Positions 10,761 to 24,300 of a stretch of DNA of 64,000 nucleotides are shown here, in pieces. The translations under genes and the position numbers were made by a program. Below the pieces are notes generated by a model, which was not told the origin of the DNA, did not search any database, and saw only the letters and a list, made by a program, of their open reading frames with translations. Source of the DNA: Amyelois transitella (Eukaryota > Arthropoda > Insecta > Lepidoptera > Pyralidae); NCBI RefSeq assembly GCF_032362555.1, contig NC_083531.1, positions 4,402,001 through 4,466,000 of the forward strand. The letters are read 5' to 3'. Numbering within the stretch: the stretch's first letter is position 1; each line of letters starts with the position of its first letter.

Positions 10761-13700
10761 ATGGCTGGCCCCAAAGCTACAACAATCAAAGAAGCCATAA
10801 AGAAATGGGAAGATAAATCTGGCCAGCAGGCGGCTACGGCTACAGAAGTGAGTCTGATATTCCAATGGCCACCAATTGAAAAAATGGATAATTCTCTTGC
10901 GGCGCTCGTTAATTGCGAGTAAGTTAATATAATAATAATTGCGGGTAGGTTAAAAATTTTAACTAAATAGTTTTACCAGGAACGTAGAAGTCGCGATTAT
11001 TTTCAACGCCACCTGGTGAGAAATTTCTGTACTGCCTTAGACAGAAATTTCTCACACGGACATAGTAGATAGGTTTAATGGCTTGTCTCGAAAAGTCTCG
11101 AAGGCTACGTTCAGCTGAATGTTGAGATATCATTTGTGGCAGGTTGCGCTATAAAATAAGCTTATTTTTTTATATTTACATTAATCCTTTTTGAAAGCTA
11201 ATTAGCCAATTTTAATGCCCAGCGTACGTACATACATACATATGGTCACGTCTATATCCCTTGCGGGGTAGACAGAGCCAACAGTCTTGAAAAGTCTGAA
11301 TGGCCACGTTCAGCTATTTGGCTTAATGATAGCACTATTTCAAGTGACAGGTTGCTCAAAAAGAATGCCAAGTTTGTAAGCCTATCCCTTAGTCGCCTTT
11401 TACGATATCCATGGGAAAGAGAAGGAGTGGTTCTATTCTTTTTTGTATTGGTGCCGGGAACCACACGGCACTGTCACAGCGTACTTGGAAATTATCAAAT
11501 CGTTCACCAGGATCCCACAGCCGATGCGATCTTGCTGGTCAAGGGATCCAAATGAACTGATCCGATCAATAACTAGGTATAAAAATTCAAATTTAAATAA
11601 TCTTAAGATTTATCGCGTGAAAAACATACCATACGTAATGAAATATCACGTCATTACGTTACGGGGTAGACAGAGCCAATAGAATGGGAAAAGACTGAAA
11701 GAACACATTCAGCTGGATGGCTTAGTGATGGAATTATGATTCAGATGCACTTAGTACCGACATAAGTAAACAAAGAGTTGTAGAGAAGTATTTGATAGAC
11801 ACTATTTTGTATCTAACTTGTATCTGGTCTACGAAGCTGAATTATTACATACATACATATGGTACCGTCTATATCCCTTGCGGGGTAGACAGAGCCAACA
11901 GTCTTGAAAAGACTGAATGGCCACGTTCAGCTATTTAGCTTAATGATAGAATTGAGATTCTAATAGTGACAGGTTTAGCAACCTGCAACCCAACAACCAA
12001 GTAACCCATCGCTTAAAAAAGAATCCCAGCTTACCCCTTAGTCGCCTTTTACGACATCCATGGGAAAGAGATGGAGTGGTCCTATTCTTTTTTGTATTGG
12101 TGCTGGGAACCACACGGCATTATTACAGGAAGCTCGAATTAAACATTAAAATTATGTTTTAAGGAAACTGAGCTTATCCACAAACATGATAGAGAAAGTG
12201 ACCGGCCTGAACAGTCTGAAGCGACTCCGAATACTGTCATTAGGAAGGAATTATATTAAATCTTTTGCTGGAATGGTGAGTTATATGAGTATTTATTTGT
12301 TTATTTAAACTTTATTGTAGCATTATCTACAAGTAGGTAAGCGGTTTTGTCTGACAGAGAATTTTAGGTGGGGTCAAACTGAATAAATATATTTATACCA
12401 ACTTACACAAAAAACAAAATAATATAATTATAATAACATACATACATAAAATCACGCCTCTTTTCCGGAGGGGTAGGCAGAGACTACCTCTTTCCACTTG
12501 ACACGATGTCTGCATACTTCCTTCGCTTCATCCACATTCATAACTCTCTTCATGCAAGCTCGGCTCAATTCATGTTTATTATAATAAACATGCAGAAAAA
12601 ATATAAGAAATGAAAAATATACATAAATAATAAGGTGCAGCGATTACCGAAATAAATGAGAAGGCTTATCGGTATTAAATACTTGCAACTAAAAAGAAAC
12701 TTGTATTTGAAACTAGAACGACTTTCTTTAAAATCAATCTTCAGTTGTATCTTCACCTCTCTGGAGTAGAGCCTGAGGTGGCCATTTGACTAAATCCTGG
12801 ACTTGGTAAGTCAGGTTCAAACTTGAAGCGAGTCATGTCTGAACTCTGCAACCTTTGCAGGGCAACTAAACCATATTATATACGGGACAAATTACACAGA
12901 TTGAGTTAGCCTCGAAGTTCGAGACTTGTGTTACGAGATACTAACTCAATGATACTATATTTTTTAATAAATACTGACCCAGATAGATAAACATCCCAGA
13001 CCCAGACCAATCAGAGAAAGTTCGTTTCTCATCATGCCCTGACCGGGATTCGAACCCGGGACCTCCGGTGTCACAGACAAGCGTACTGCCGCTGCGTCAC
13101 AGAGGCCGTCCTTGAATATTGTATCATGGTTACACATCCAGTTGCCTGAATGTGCGGGTTTCCGATGTTAAACATTATCGGTTAGAACTAAGATTAATGT
13201 ATATAACAGAGAAAATAATAATTTGTGCGTAGCTATTACATTACCTCCACAGCAAGCAGCGAAAGTTTATCGCACAATAATAACGGCATCGCGCGATAAA
13301 CTTTCGCTGCTTCGCTTTTTAGCATGACGTAACACGGAACAGCGACAGTTTCTCGGACGTCGATAAAGATGGCGTCGCGAGCGCCAACTTACGGGGGCTG
13401 GCTTAATCTTTAATTACCCACTAGGTTATGGGTGCATCATATTATCTACTAGGTTATGGGCCCAATACGCTTTAAATGAATAGAATAAAACTTTTCAGGA
13501 ATCTTTAGGTGACACTCTTGAAGAATTATGGATTTCATACAACCTGATAGAGAAGCTGAAGGGAATCAATGTGCTGAGGAGTCTGAAGGTCCTGTACATG
13601 AGCAACAACCTTGTGAAGGAGTGGAGCGAGTTCAATAAATTGCAAGTTTGTATATACTTATGAATGAATGAATTCTTTAAAAAATCTTTTGCAATGCATT

Positions 13701-15164
13701 ATATTATACTGCTAGCTGTGCCCGTGACTTCGTTCGCGTGAAATAAGTAGTTATTTTGGGCATCTCTCAAGGATGAATAATTTTCCCCGTTTTTTTTCTT
13801 CGCTTCTTATAGTTGCAGCATGATGTTATATCGACGAAGGCTTTGGGCTAACAAACAAACAAAATTTTAAAGTATAAATTCATTCATATAGTCACGTCTA
13901 TATCCCTTGCGGGGTAGACACAGCCAGCAGTCTTGAAAGACTGACAGGCCACGATCAGCTTTACGATGAAGCTGTAGATTCTATCCCCACCACTAGGGTC
14001 GTTGTCTTAGTTGTAGAAAAATTAAAATAGATGGCGCTAAAGTAGCTTAGTGTTTCCCAAGTGTATCGTTTATTTCCTTCTACTTACTTATTTATGCCGT
14101 GTGATTTCCGGGACTTTAGAATAGAACCACTCCGTAACTTCCCCATGGATAACGTAAAAGGCGAGCAAGGGATAAGCTGATAAACTTGGGATTCCTCCTA
14201 TAGGAGCGATAGGCTAGCAACCTGTCCACATTTGAATATCAATTCCATCAAAAGCCATACAGCTGAACGTGGCCTTTCAGTCTTTTCAAAACAGTCGACT
14301 TTGTCAACCCCGCAAGGGACAAAGACGTGACGTTTGTCAAGACTGTCGGCCTTGTCAACCCCGCAAGGGATAATAGACGTGATTATATGTAGGTATGTAT
14401 GTAGAATATTGAATGTAAATAAAATAGTTTATAAAATATAAGGGACAAAGACGTTTAAACTTCACAATTACACAAAGGAGCTGGCGTACCTAGACGACTT
14501 ACTGTTCGTGGGTAACCCTCTATATGACGGGTGCGAACTGGACACGTGGCGGTTCGAAGCCGCCCGCCGCCTTCCTAATCTGAAGAAGTTGGACGGGGAG
14601 ACGGTCATCAGGGAGGACGACCCGCCTATAACTGTCGCGGACATGCAGGTAGGTACATTTCTACATACATATCTATTTATTTATTTAAACTTTATTGCAC
14701 AAAAATCAAAAATGTACAAAAGGCGGACTTAATGCCGTTTGGCATTCTCTACCAGTCAACCAGCTGACCAAACAGAAAAAACTTTAAGTTGGTGGTGCGA
14801 TAAAGTGCACATGCATACTGACAAAATACATAAATACATACAAGATATCTACATAATATACATAACATATCGTCAGGGATAGTTCAAATCCGCGTAACTA
14901 GCATTGGATAATTCCGCGTGCCGTGAGGTTCCCGGCACCAATAAAAAGAAGAATAGGACCACTCCATCTCTTTCCCATGGATGTCGTAAAAGGCGACTAA
15001 GGGATAGGCTTATAAAAAGTGTTAAAATATTTACTGGTTAAGTCACGTAGGTATTCCTGCTAACGCAGTACATACATATCAAGTATATGTATTTTCTATT
15101 TATTTTTCAGATGGACGAAGGGGATGCTGTGGAGACTTTAGTTAGCGCTGAAACCAACGACTAA
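10761..15164 (+). CDS. Dynein axonemal light chain 1 (LRR protein), 213 aa
   Basis: A leucine-rich-repeat light chain that binds the motor domain of the outer-arm dynein gamma heavy chain in cilia and flagella; in insects it would serve sperm tails and chordotonal cilia. Exons are 10761-10918, 12164-12275, 13499-13645, 14478-14648 and 15111-15164, with phases 2,0,0,0. The translation starts [16 protein letters not shown] and contains [35 protein letters not shown] and LPNLKKLDG, which are the landmark segments of DNAL1 in order (remembered, not searched). Length is close to the human protein (190 aa), with a slightly longer acidic C-terminus. The donor of exon 3 is GTTTGT, weaker than usual. 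Introns hold family A copies and a Helitron-like piece. Confidence 0.95.
11226..11476 (-). mobile_element. Family A repeat in DNAL1 intron 1
   Basis: It runs from (CATA)n through GCGGGGTAGACAGAGCCAAC to ACCACACGGCAC; antisense to the gene. Confidence 0.7.
11640..11745 (-). mobile_element. Family A fragment
   Basis: Only the tail-proximal third (GGGGTAGACAGAGCCAATAG) is present. Confidence 0.5.
11852..12121 (-). mobile_element. Family A repeat in DNAL1 intron 1
   Basis: Full-length copy from (CATA)n to CACACGGC, ending about 40 bp before exon 2. Confidence 0.7.
12437..12560 (-). mobile_element. LINE 3' end (family H)
   Basis: Reversed copy of the segment that elsewhere reads GATCGTGGCAAGTGGAAAGA and ends GGCGTGATTTTATGTATG. 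In the minus frame it encodes KEVCRD-like residues, as expected for the C-terminus of a non-LTR retrotransposon ORF. Confidence 0.55.
12755..13200. mobile_element. Family C repeat interrupted by a tRNA-derived SINE
   Basis: Family C is recognised by CTCTGGAGTAGAGCC, GCAACCTTTGCAGGG and, after the interruption, ATCCAGTTGCCTGAATGTGC. A family B SINE (about 12880-13110, minus orientation, B box GGGTTCGAATCCCGG) sits in the middle, so it inserted after family C. Confidence 0.65.
13254..13312. repeat. 20-bp perfect inverted repeat (hairpin)
   Basis: Arms 13254-13273 (AAGCAGCGAAAGTTTATCGC) and 13293-13312 are exact reverse complements around a 19-nt loop, in intron 2 of DNAL1. It could be the core of a MITE or an RNA hairpin. 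Confidence 0.7.
13712..13878 (-). mobile_element. Helitron-like element (family E), truncated
   Basis: It begins CTAGCTGTGCCCGTGACTTC and lacks part of the distal half found in full copies. Confidence 0.55.
13884..13965 (-). mobile_element. Family A fragment
   Basis: Tail-proximal part only, adjoining the Helitron-like piece. Confidence 0.5.
14093..14402 (+). mobile_element. Family A repeat in DNAL1 intron 3
   Basis: Plus orientation from GCCGTGTGATTTCCGG to an (ATGT)n tail; the TCAAGACTGTCGGC block near the tail is repeated once. Confidence 0.7.
14918..15020 (+). mobile_element. Family A fragment, 5' third
   Basis: Only the GCCGTG head through GGGATAGGCTTATAA is present, in the last intron of DNAL1. 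Confidence 0.6.
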
Positions 15165-15288
15165 ATCCTGGGTTTGAAAAAATAACGAAACAATACTAGA
15201 GGAAATGTACAATATAATATATTGTATTATTATACATATTATTTAATAATAACGGTAGAGAAACAAGACTCCCTTGTTTTAATTCACG

Positions 15289-16067
15289 TACATACATATA
15301 ATCACGTCGATAACCTTTGCGGGGTTGACAGAGCCAACAGTCTCGAAAGAATGACACGTTTTAATGATAGAATTGAGATTCAAATAATGACAGGTTGCTG
15401 GCCCATCGCCTAAAAGAATGCCAAGCTTATCAGCCTATCCTTTAGTCGCCTTTTACGAAAAAAAATCTTGGTTAATTTTTCATCCTTGAAGCCCTTCAAT
15501 GATGCCCAAAATAACTATACCACGCGGACGAAGTCGCGGGCACAGCTAGTTTTAAATACAGTTTTACTTTAAGTGAAAAATAAAAAAACACATAGGTTAG
15601 GAATATTAGATTTAGCATCATACCACTTCTGTTATGAGAGCTTGTAAAAAATAAAACTAATGTTCGTAGAAAAAAATATTTTATTCACATTGTTCATCCT
15701 AAAACTACCTACCTACCTAATATTAGTTTACATCTTCATAGAAGACATCTTGTTTGTTATAAACAAGTTTCAAATAACATTTTCAAACAAATTTATTGGT
15801 CAGTGTAAGCCATATATCCATCCATATAATCACGTCTAAACCCCTTGCGGAGTAGACAGAGCCAGCAATATTGAAAGGCTGACACGTTCAGCCGTTTGGC
15901 CTAATGATAGAATTGAAGATTCAAGATGACAGGTTGCTAGCCCATCGCCTAAAAGAAAAATCCCAAGCTTGTGAACCTATCCTTTAGTCGCTTTTAACGA
16001 CATCCATGGCAAAGAGATGGAGTGGTCCTATTCTTTTTTTCATTGGTGCCGGGAGCCACACGGCACT
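15289..16067. mobile_element. Repeat cluster: two family A copies and a Helitron-like 3' end
   Basis: 15289-15460 is a family A copy (minus) lacking its head. 15472-15552 is a plus-orientation family E 3' end finishing GGGCACAGCTAG. 15815-16067 is a full family A copy (minus). Confidence 0.65.
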
Positions 16068-17519
16068 GAAATTATAATATGATTCTGAAGAAAAAGGCAT
16101 ATTTTTCAATAACGTAAAAGGAGACATAAAGAGTGCAAGAATAAGGTAATGTCAAATAACCTACTATATGACGGTATTTAGCAAAAGATAATGAGCCCGA
16201 ACACATTAATTGCGTTAACATACCAACTTAATTGGAAAAAATAATAAAAAAATACCGAAAACAAACTTGTTATACATATAACCCGTTTCGATAAAAAAAG
16301 GAATCCAAAATGGCGGCCAAAATTATCAATCAGTCTCACTCGCACGCTATTGCCGTCTTTACTCGCACATGTCAGTACAGCGTGCAAAAAAAAATCAGCT
16401 CAACTACTGTTTCTTCATCGCCTAATATTGTTTTAATATTAGTAGGTACTCAATGTAAAGAAATTGAATATTTTTTAAATTAAAAAAAATAATTGCCAAA
16501 CACTTTTTTTGCTAACCCTACGATCTGTCACTGCGCAATCACATGACTCCGTTGCAGATGCGTTTCTTTATCAAAACGGATTATACTTAAAAAAATCGTC
16601 TCACTTGTCCTACCATAGATATAAAAATTACATACATTTCACTGACCTGCGTGACTTCCATTACCATATTTATTCTCTGACCAAGTGTCAATAATGGTCG
16701 GGTCAGTTTTGCGAGGTTCAAATTCAAATATTTTATTCAATTATTACAAGCAGCTGTTCCGGCGAACGTTATTTTGCCGTATAAATAATTATTAAGTAAA
16801 ATCTAGATAAAAAAAAATGTTTCACCCTTATCACTAAGTGGTATGAAAAATAGATGTCGGTCGATTCTCGGACCTACTCAATATGCTCACAAAATTTCAT
16901 GAGAATCGGTCAAGCCGTTTCGGAGGAGTACGGAAACGAACATTTTTACCGAGAATTTTATATATAAGATAAAGTGATGTTGAAATGTCCCATAATAATG
17001 AATAAAAATTTTGAATTTTAAAACGGTGTTAAACTACTTACTGTATATTTGTTCATACAATTCAGACTTATTTCATAATATTCTCATTTAATAAGTATGT
17101 TTTAAAATAATACTTACCAGTAACTGTCGATTTTATCAACTAAATTGTTGCTTGACTTGATATTTTCACTTCATGAAGCTGACTATTGTTACACAAAAAT
17201 TATAAGTTTGCATGATAAAAATTATTGATGGTTGAATGAAGAAAAGTATGCAAGGACAAGTGGCAAAAGGCGTGAAAATTAATTCATTATTAACAGAGTA
17301 ACAAACATACAAATAAAATGAAAACCTCCCATTTTCAAGTAGGTTGAATAATAGATAAAGTGAATGTATTTACTAAAATATTTGAGCAATATTTCTCCTT
17401 TTTATCGTTAAAACATTTCAACGTTTCGTCTTTATTGTTATAATTTACATATCAATTCACAGAATTACTGAATAATTAAATCTATTATGTAGAAGAAAAA
17501 AAAAATGGTACAATAATGT
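16068..17519. other. Intergenic, AT-rich, no gene seen
   Basis: Only a degraded element with the phrase TTCGGAGGAGTACGGA at about 16740-16975 (related to 24086-24315) and a family D-type tail at 16980-17020 are recognisable. No exon with coherent splice sites was found. Confidence 0.4.
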
Positions 17520-17905
17520 TACACATCGTTGTACCAGCGCGCCAATGTTTGTATGGCGCGAAAAAATTCAAGCGGGCGAGCCAATCAGAGCGCAGTATTT
17601 AGACCCACAAACAAAACTGTCCGCTATTGTACTACTAATATGAGACATTTTGTTTTGGATTTCAGCCAATCAGAGCGCGTTATTTGAAGAACCGAACTGA
17701 ACTGTCCGCTATTGTTCTGCTGTTAAGAGAAATTTTGTTTTTGAATTTTAGCCAATCAGAGCGCGTTATTTGAACCCGCGAACTGAACTGTACGCTATTG
17801 TAGTTACAAGACTTTTTGTTTTGGATTTCAGCCAATCAGAGAGCGCGATTTGAATCCGCGAACTGTACTACTGTTAAGAGACATTAAGATTTCGGATTTT
17901 CAGTT
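17520..17905. repeat. Four tandem ~85-bp units with CCAATCAGAGCGCG
   Basis: Units start near 17579, 17665, 17750 and 17830, each containing GCCAATCAGAG, then GCG, and most with ACTGTCCGCTATTGT. The left end (GTTGTACCAGCGCGCCAATG) matches in inverted orientation a segment at about 60075-60130, so this belongs to a dispersed element family, probably a MITE. Confidence 0.65.
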
Positions 17906-17926
17906 CAAATACACTTGTTATATTTT

Positions 17927-18190
17927 GCTGTGTGGTTCCCGGCACCATTCCAAAAAAGAATAGGCCCACTCCATCTCTTTCCCACGGATGTCGTAAAAGG
18001 CGACTAAGGGATAGGCTTATCTTGAGATTCCTCTTTTAGGCGATGGGCTAGCAACCTGTCACTATTTGAATCTCAATTCTATCACTAAGCCAAATAGCTG
18101 AGCGTGGCCTATCAGTCCTTTCTAAGACTGGTGGCTCTGTCTTCCCCGCTAGGGATATAGACGTGATCATGTGTATGTGTGTGTATACAC
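17927..18190 (+). mobile_element. Family A repeat
   Basis: Full plus-orientation copy between the CCAAT-repeat element and the 3' end of the RNF220-like gene. Confidence 0.65.
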
Positions 18191-18208
18191 TTGTTATAAG
18201 GTCGTTAT

Positions 18209-18214
18209 TTTATT
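18209..18214 (-). terminator. Candidate poly(A) signal of RNF220-like gene
   Basis: AATAAA on the minus strand about 100 nt after the TAA stop at 18316-18318. Confidence 0.5.
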
Positions 18215-18315
18215 GGTACGCCATTCCGCGCCGGCGAATATTGATTCGCGATTCTGCCGCTAGAGGGCGCTAGTTCGGTTTTCTTATAATTATATCTATA
18301 TTTTAAACACTAATA

Positions 18316-21300
18316 TTACATGTAAATCCTTCTCAAATGTTGAGTCGTTGTGATAGCGTTACATTGGGGGCAAATTTTCTTAGCGCGAAGGGATTGGAGC
18401 CAACATACCTGTGGACAAAATATTCAAATGAAAATACATCTATAGTTACTAATATTATAAAGCTGAAGAGTTAGTTTGTTTGTTTGTTTGAACGCGCTAA
18501 TCTCGGGAACTACTGGTTTTAATTGAAAAATTCTTTTTGCGTTAATTTAACGCAAAAATGGTCTCGATAAATGGTCGATTTAACTTAAATCGACCATTTA
18601 TCGAGGAAGGCTTTAGGCTATATAACATCACTCTGCAACTATTAGGAGCGAAGAAATAATGGATAATGTGAAAAAACACGGAGAAAATTATTCATCATCA
18701 TCCTTGAGGGTTTCAATAACTATACCACGCGGACGAAGTCGCGGGGCACAGCTAATACTATTATATAAACTAGAGGCAGCCCGCGACTTCGCCTCGCGAG
18801 TTGGCCTCGAAGTAAGTTCGAGACTTGTGTTACGAGATTCTAACACAAAAATACTATATTTTATAATATATTTTTTATATTTTATAATATCTATACATAT
18901 AATATTTTATAATAAATACTTATATAGATAAACTTCCAAGACCCAGGCCAATCAACAAAACATGGTTTCTCATCATGCCCTGGCCGGGATTCGAACCCGG
19001 GACCTCCGGTGACACAGACAAGCGTACTACCGCTGCGCCACAGAGGCCGTCAAAATCTTGTCGAAATACTTAACATATATCTTAAATACTTACTTCACAA
19101 TAAACATGCCAACATTGTATAGAGACGGCGGGCGAAACGTGGGGCCCGAGACATATCAGGCATTTACTCTGTGAACAAATCGATAAAATACAAACATAAA
19201 GTCACGTCTATATCCATTGCGGGGTAGACAGAGCCAACGGAGTCTTGAAAAGACTGAAAAGCCACGTTCAGCTGTTTGGCTTGATGATAGAATTGAGATT
19301 CAAATAGTTATGGGTTGTTAGGCCATCCGCCTGTAAAAATAATCCCATGTTCATAAACCTATCCCTAAGTCGCCATTAACGACATCCAGGAAAAAGAGAG
19401 ATTTTTATCAGTCAGCTGGTTACCCAGCAGACTGATAAAAATATAAAATCACTACATAGTATAAAACAAAGTCGCTATTTTAGTCTGTTTGTCTGTATGC
19501 TTAAATCTTTAAAATTACGCAACGGATTTTGATGCGGTTTTTTGCAACAGGTAGAGTGATTCAAGAGGAAGGTTTTTATGTATAATAACATTTATAATTT
19601 TGCACCCGTGCGAAGCCGGGGCGGGTCGCTAGTTATTAATATAAGTAACTAAATAAAAGTGTCTAAGTCCTTCTTCCCCCTGGCTTTAGTCCCGGTCGCA
19701 TCCTCACCACTCTGGAGAGGAGCCCGGGGTGTGCCTTCGACCATGAACCCTGGGTTGGGTGAGTCAGGTTTTTGCACGAAGCGACTCCCGTCTGACCTCC
19801 GCAACCTTTGCAGGTAAACCTGACCCGTATTGGATCGATCATGGTCACACATCCAGTCGCCTGAATGTGCAGGTTTCCTCACGATGTTTTCCCTCGCCGT
19901 AACGCCATCGGTTAGTATTCAAACTAATGTACATAACTTCGAAAATATTCATTGGTACACGGCCGTGGTGGGATTCGAACCTGTGCCTTTGTCACCTCAC
20001 CGACTCGACCGCCGACAATCCAACAAATTATATCAATACCATGTCAAAAATGCACATGCATTTAAGTAAGAGGCCATTGTGTCAAACTCTGATAATTGCT
20101 GAGAGCGACTAAATGAAATAAACATAATTCACTTGTTCAATATCTTCTCGGCCAAAAACCGTATTCAAAATTTTTATTCATCATTATAGGATACTTCATA
20201 TCGCTTAATAATTGTCAAAACGTATGGTTTAAAAACATTGGTTGACGTCAAATAAATTACTTAAAACTAAGTTTACTACCGCTTTCAAGGCGTCAGTGCA
20301 GAAGAAGCGATAACAAACTGCACTGCAGCATTTTCTTCAACAACGTCAACTTCACAATATCAATATCGTAGGTTATCATCCCAAGTTTATAAGCCCAAAC
20401 CTTTGTCGCCTTTTACGACATCATGTTTCACATAAACGATAAAATCTCTTACCACTAAACCTGCGTTTTGTTTTGTCTCAATTTCCTTGATCCTCGCTTT
20501 TAATGCTTGTATTCTTGTCTGTAATATAAAAAAAAATATATATTAATTAAATTAAATAAACATATACGGGTCACATTACACAGATCTAGTTAGCCTAGAA
20601 GTTCGAGACTTGTGTTACGAGATACTAACTCAACGATACTATGTATATTTTATAATAAATACTTATATGTATAGATGAACATCCAACTCACTGCCTCCCG
20701 AGATACGTGACTCTAAATCACTGTCCCAATTTAAAAAATTAATTAAAATTTATTACCTCTCCAAGCCTTGCTAATTTGGTATATATTGTATTTACTTTAT
20801 GTAAGTTAATTATTTTGTATTTATATATGTATTTTATTATATTTTATTTATGTATTTGTTTATGTATGTCTATTATTAGTTGTGTGAGTGGAGTACACGC
20901 CTGTCACCCTTTCCATCATGTCTCCTATCTCGGGTCTGCTGGAAGAGATTTCTTTTGAAATAAGCAGAACCTTTGTAATTTTGTTTCTTGTGTTTATCAG
21001 TCTCGATGTTTTCTGTGTACATAAATCAGTAAATAAATAAATAAATAAATCCAAGACCCAGGCCAATCTGAAAAAGTTCATTTGTCATCATGCTAAGTCG
21101 CGGGCACAACTAATCTATAAAACTATGTGACTCACCTCAGCACTAGCCTCCACCATTCCGTTACACTTTAATATTGTCTCGTTGGTATTATTTTCCGTGC
21201 CATTACTGCTATTTTTGGTTGACTGTTCAGCATCAGTGTACTCATTATTGTCTGTATGTTCGTCTGTCTGATTGTCCTCTGTTATTTGTATCTCCGCCTG

Positions 21301-24300
21301 GAACATATATATATATATATGTATAATTAGAAAAAATATATACACATACATATGCCGTGTGGTTCCCGGCACTAATACAAAAAAGAATAGGACCACTCCA
21401 TATCTTTCCCCGTGGATGTCGTAAAAGACGACTAAGGGATAGGCTTACAAGCTTGGGATTCTTTTTTAGGCGATAGGCTAGCAACCTGTCACTATTTAAA
21501 TATCAATTCTATCGTTAAGCCAAATAGCTGAACGTGGCCATTCAGTCTTTTCAAGACTGTTGGCTCTGTCTACCCGGCAAGGGATATAGACGTGACCATA
21601 TGTATGTGCAGGTTTCCTCACTTTGTTTTCCCTCACCGTAAGAGCATCGGTTAGTATTCAAACTAATGTACATACTATTTGGTTATAAATGCAAAAAAAA
21701 ATTTCAACTCACATCAGGATGAATTCTCGATGGAGAATACTGTGGTGGCCCGTACAGTTCAGTGTCTTCGTCTCCATCAACAACCTGAAATCAAATAATT
21801 AACAGTACAGTCAGGATAAATTTCAAAGCAGGTTGTATAAGCATATAAAAAAAAAAAAATATATGTGTAAACTATTTATGTAATGTATTACGTTAACTAG
21901 TTACTACATTTAGCTACTAGAGGCCGCCCGCGACTTCGTCCGCATGGAAACCCCATCAATCCCGCGGGAACTCTGGGATAAAAAGTAGCCTATGTGTTAT
22001 TCTGGGTCTTCAGCTACCTACATACCAAATTTCATGGTAATCGGTTCAGTAGTTTTTGCGTGAAAGAGTAACAAACATCCATACATCCATACAAACTTTC
22101 GCCTTTATAATAGTAGTAGGATTTTGTCAATTGTTATGTTGTCAACACACTAGCATAATTTATATGTTTTTTGGTAAATTTTTTGGGCACTGTTTGTGTT
22201 TCTATTTTATATGTATTCTTATTGTAAAATTGTTGTAATGACTGTTTGTGCCAAAATAAACTAAAAAAAAATATATACTCCATACTCCTGTTCGGTTTCC
22301 TTCCACCCAAAGGTTGACTGGAAGAGATTGCATCAGCGATAAGTCCGCCTTTGTGCCATCTCTGTCTGTTTTGTGCTGTTTTGTATGTTTTACTCTTATG
22401 GTGCAATAAAGAGCTTTATCTATCTATACCGTGCCGTGTAATTCCCGGCACCAATAGAAAAAAGAATAGGACCACTCCATCTTTTTCCCATGGATCGTCT
22501 ATATCCCTTGCGGGGTAGGCAGAGCCAAAAGTCTTGAAAAGGCTGAGCTATTCAGCTTAATGATAGAATTGAGATTCAAATAATGACAGGTTGCTAGCCC
22601 ATCGCCTAAAAAAAGAATCTCAACTTTGTAAGCCTATCCCTTAGTCGCCTTTTACGACATCCATGGGAAAGAGACGGAGTGGTCTTATACCTTTTTTTGT
22701 ATTGGTGCCGGGAACCACACGGCAATGTATGTATATGTATACATGTATGTATGTATGTATGTATATATGTATGTATGTATCGTTCTCAACACTCACGAGC
22801 GCCTGGTCGGCGGACGCGCGGCGGGCGGGCGCGGCGCGCGGCTGCTCCAGCAGCGCGGAGGCGCGCACGCGCCACTCGCCGCACCACTGGTACTCCGCCC
22901 CGAAACCCGTGTGCCCCGGCCCGCTGCTGGGGCCGTCGTTCTGTGGCATATCATTGTTAAAAATAAAGAGAAATACAATGTAATATTTTTATATTGGCAA
23001 CACTGTCTGATGACAGAGATCGGAATAGGTATATTAAATTGGGGTCTGAACTGAAACGTATATATTAATATGGACATGCCTCCGCCCGGGATTGCGGAAA
23101 ATATCTTAATAACATATAATTATTAAGATATTTTCCGGAATTTTCACAAGTGGGATGAAGAATATATTAGTGGTAGCTGTTTTCCCCCGACTTCGTTCAC
23201 GTAAATTGTAGTCCTATGTTACCCGCGGACAGTGTAGTTTACTTAGTGTAAGAATTTTTAAAATTTCATCATTTCATTTTATATCATATCAATCCGATTG
23301 ACTGGCCTTCTATAGCGAAAAAAGTTTTGGAATGGTACAACTAGTAGCAATCCCGGAAAAGAGGCTTATCCATGTTATGCTTTCTATGGTAATTCATGAT
23401 GCAAGTACATAAAATCAATCTACCTATTCCGATCTATGCTGATGACAGTGTGTTTCTTTCATTCATCGCTTGTTATTGTCTCTGCGTTGCGTGCCTTTTG
23501 TTTGTATGTCAATAAAAGGATTTAATAAAAACAAGAATAGCTTATTCAACAATATATGTACATCTACATATTTCTTTAATTTTATTTGATTTTTTGAGTC
23601 AATTTTTTTTTATTTGTACAATGTGTACGCATCTTGTTTTATTTATATTTGTAAATTGGACTTCAATTGAAGGTGCAAAATGCTGCAGTGTAGTTTGTTC
23701 CGCTCTTCTTTCTACACATGTGTAATCATTACCAATCATAATCATTACTGCTTCCAAAAGCAGTAATGATTATGATTGGATTTAAATGATGTGACGTGAA
23801 TAAGTGATACCTTGTATCCAATTTTGAAAATTATTCTATTCATCCAAGACTAAGGTCAATCATAGCATTATCTTTTATTATCATGCCCTGGCCGGGACAC
23901 GAATCAGGGACCTCTTGTGTCACAGACGCGCATTATGACCGTTCACAGAGACAGTTGAAGTCAAGCAGTGGTATTTAAAATTCAAAATTTTTATTCATTT
24001 TTATAGGATATTACATATCGCTTCATAATTGTCAAAACGTTTGGTTTCACAACATTGGTTGACGTCAAATAAATATAAAAAATACTAGCTGACCCGGCAA
24101 ATGCTGTTTTGCAAAAAAAAAATAAAAATTTGTATAGAATTATAAAAAAAATGTTAAGGGTCGACAACCCTTAACACTTAGGGGTATGAAAAATAGATGT
24201 TAGCCGATTCTCAGACCTACTGACTATGCATGCAAATTTGGTTAAAATCGGTAAAGCCGTTTCGGAGGAGTACGGAGACAAACATTGTGTCACGAGAATT

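Noticed and set aside
22641-23077. ORFs of about 95-110 residues on both strands around the GC-rich exon 22797-22940
   Set aside because: They are shadows of the RNF220-like exon joined to family A and ATGT microsatellite sequence.
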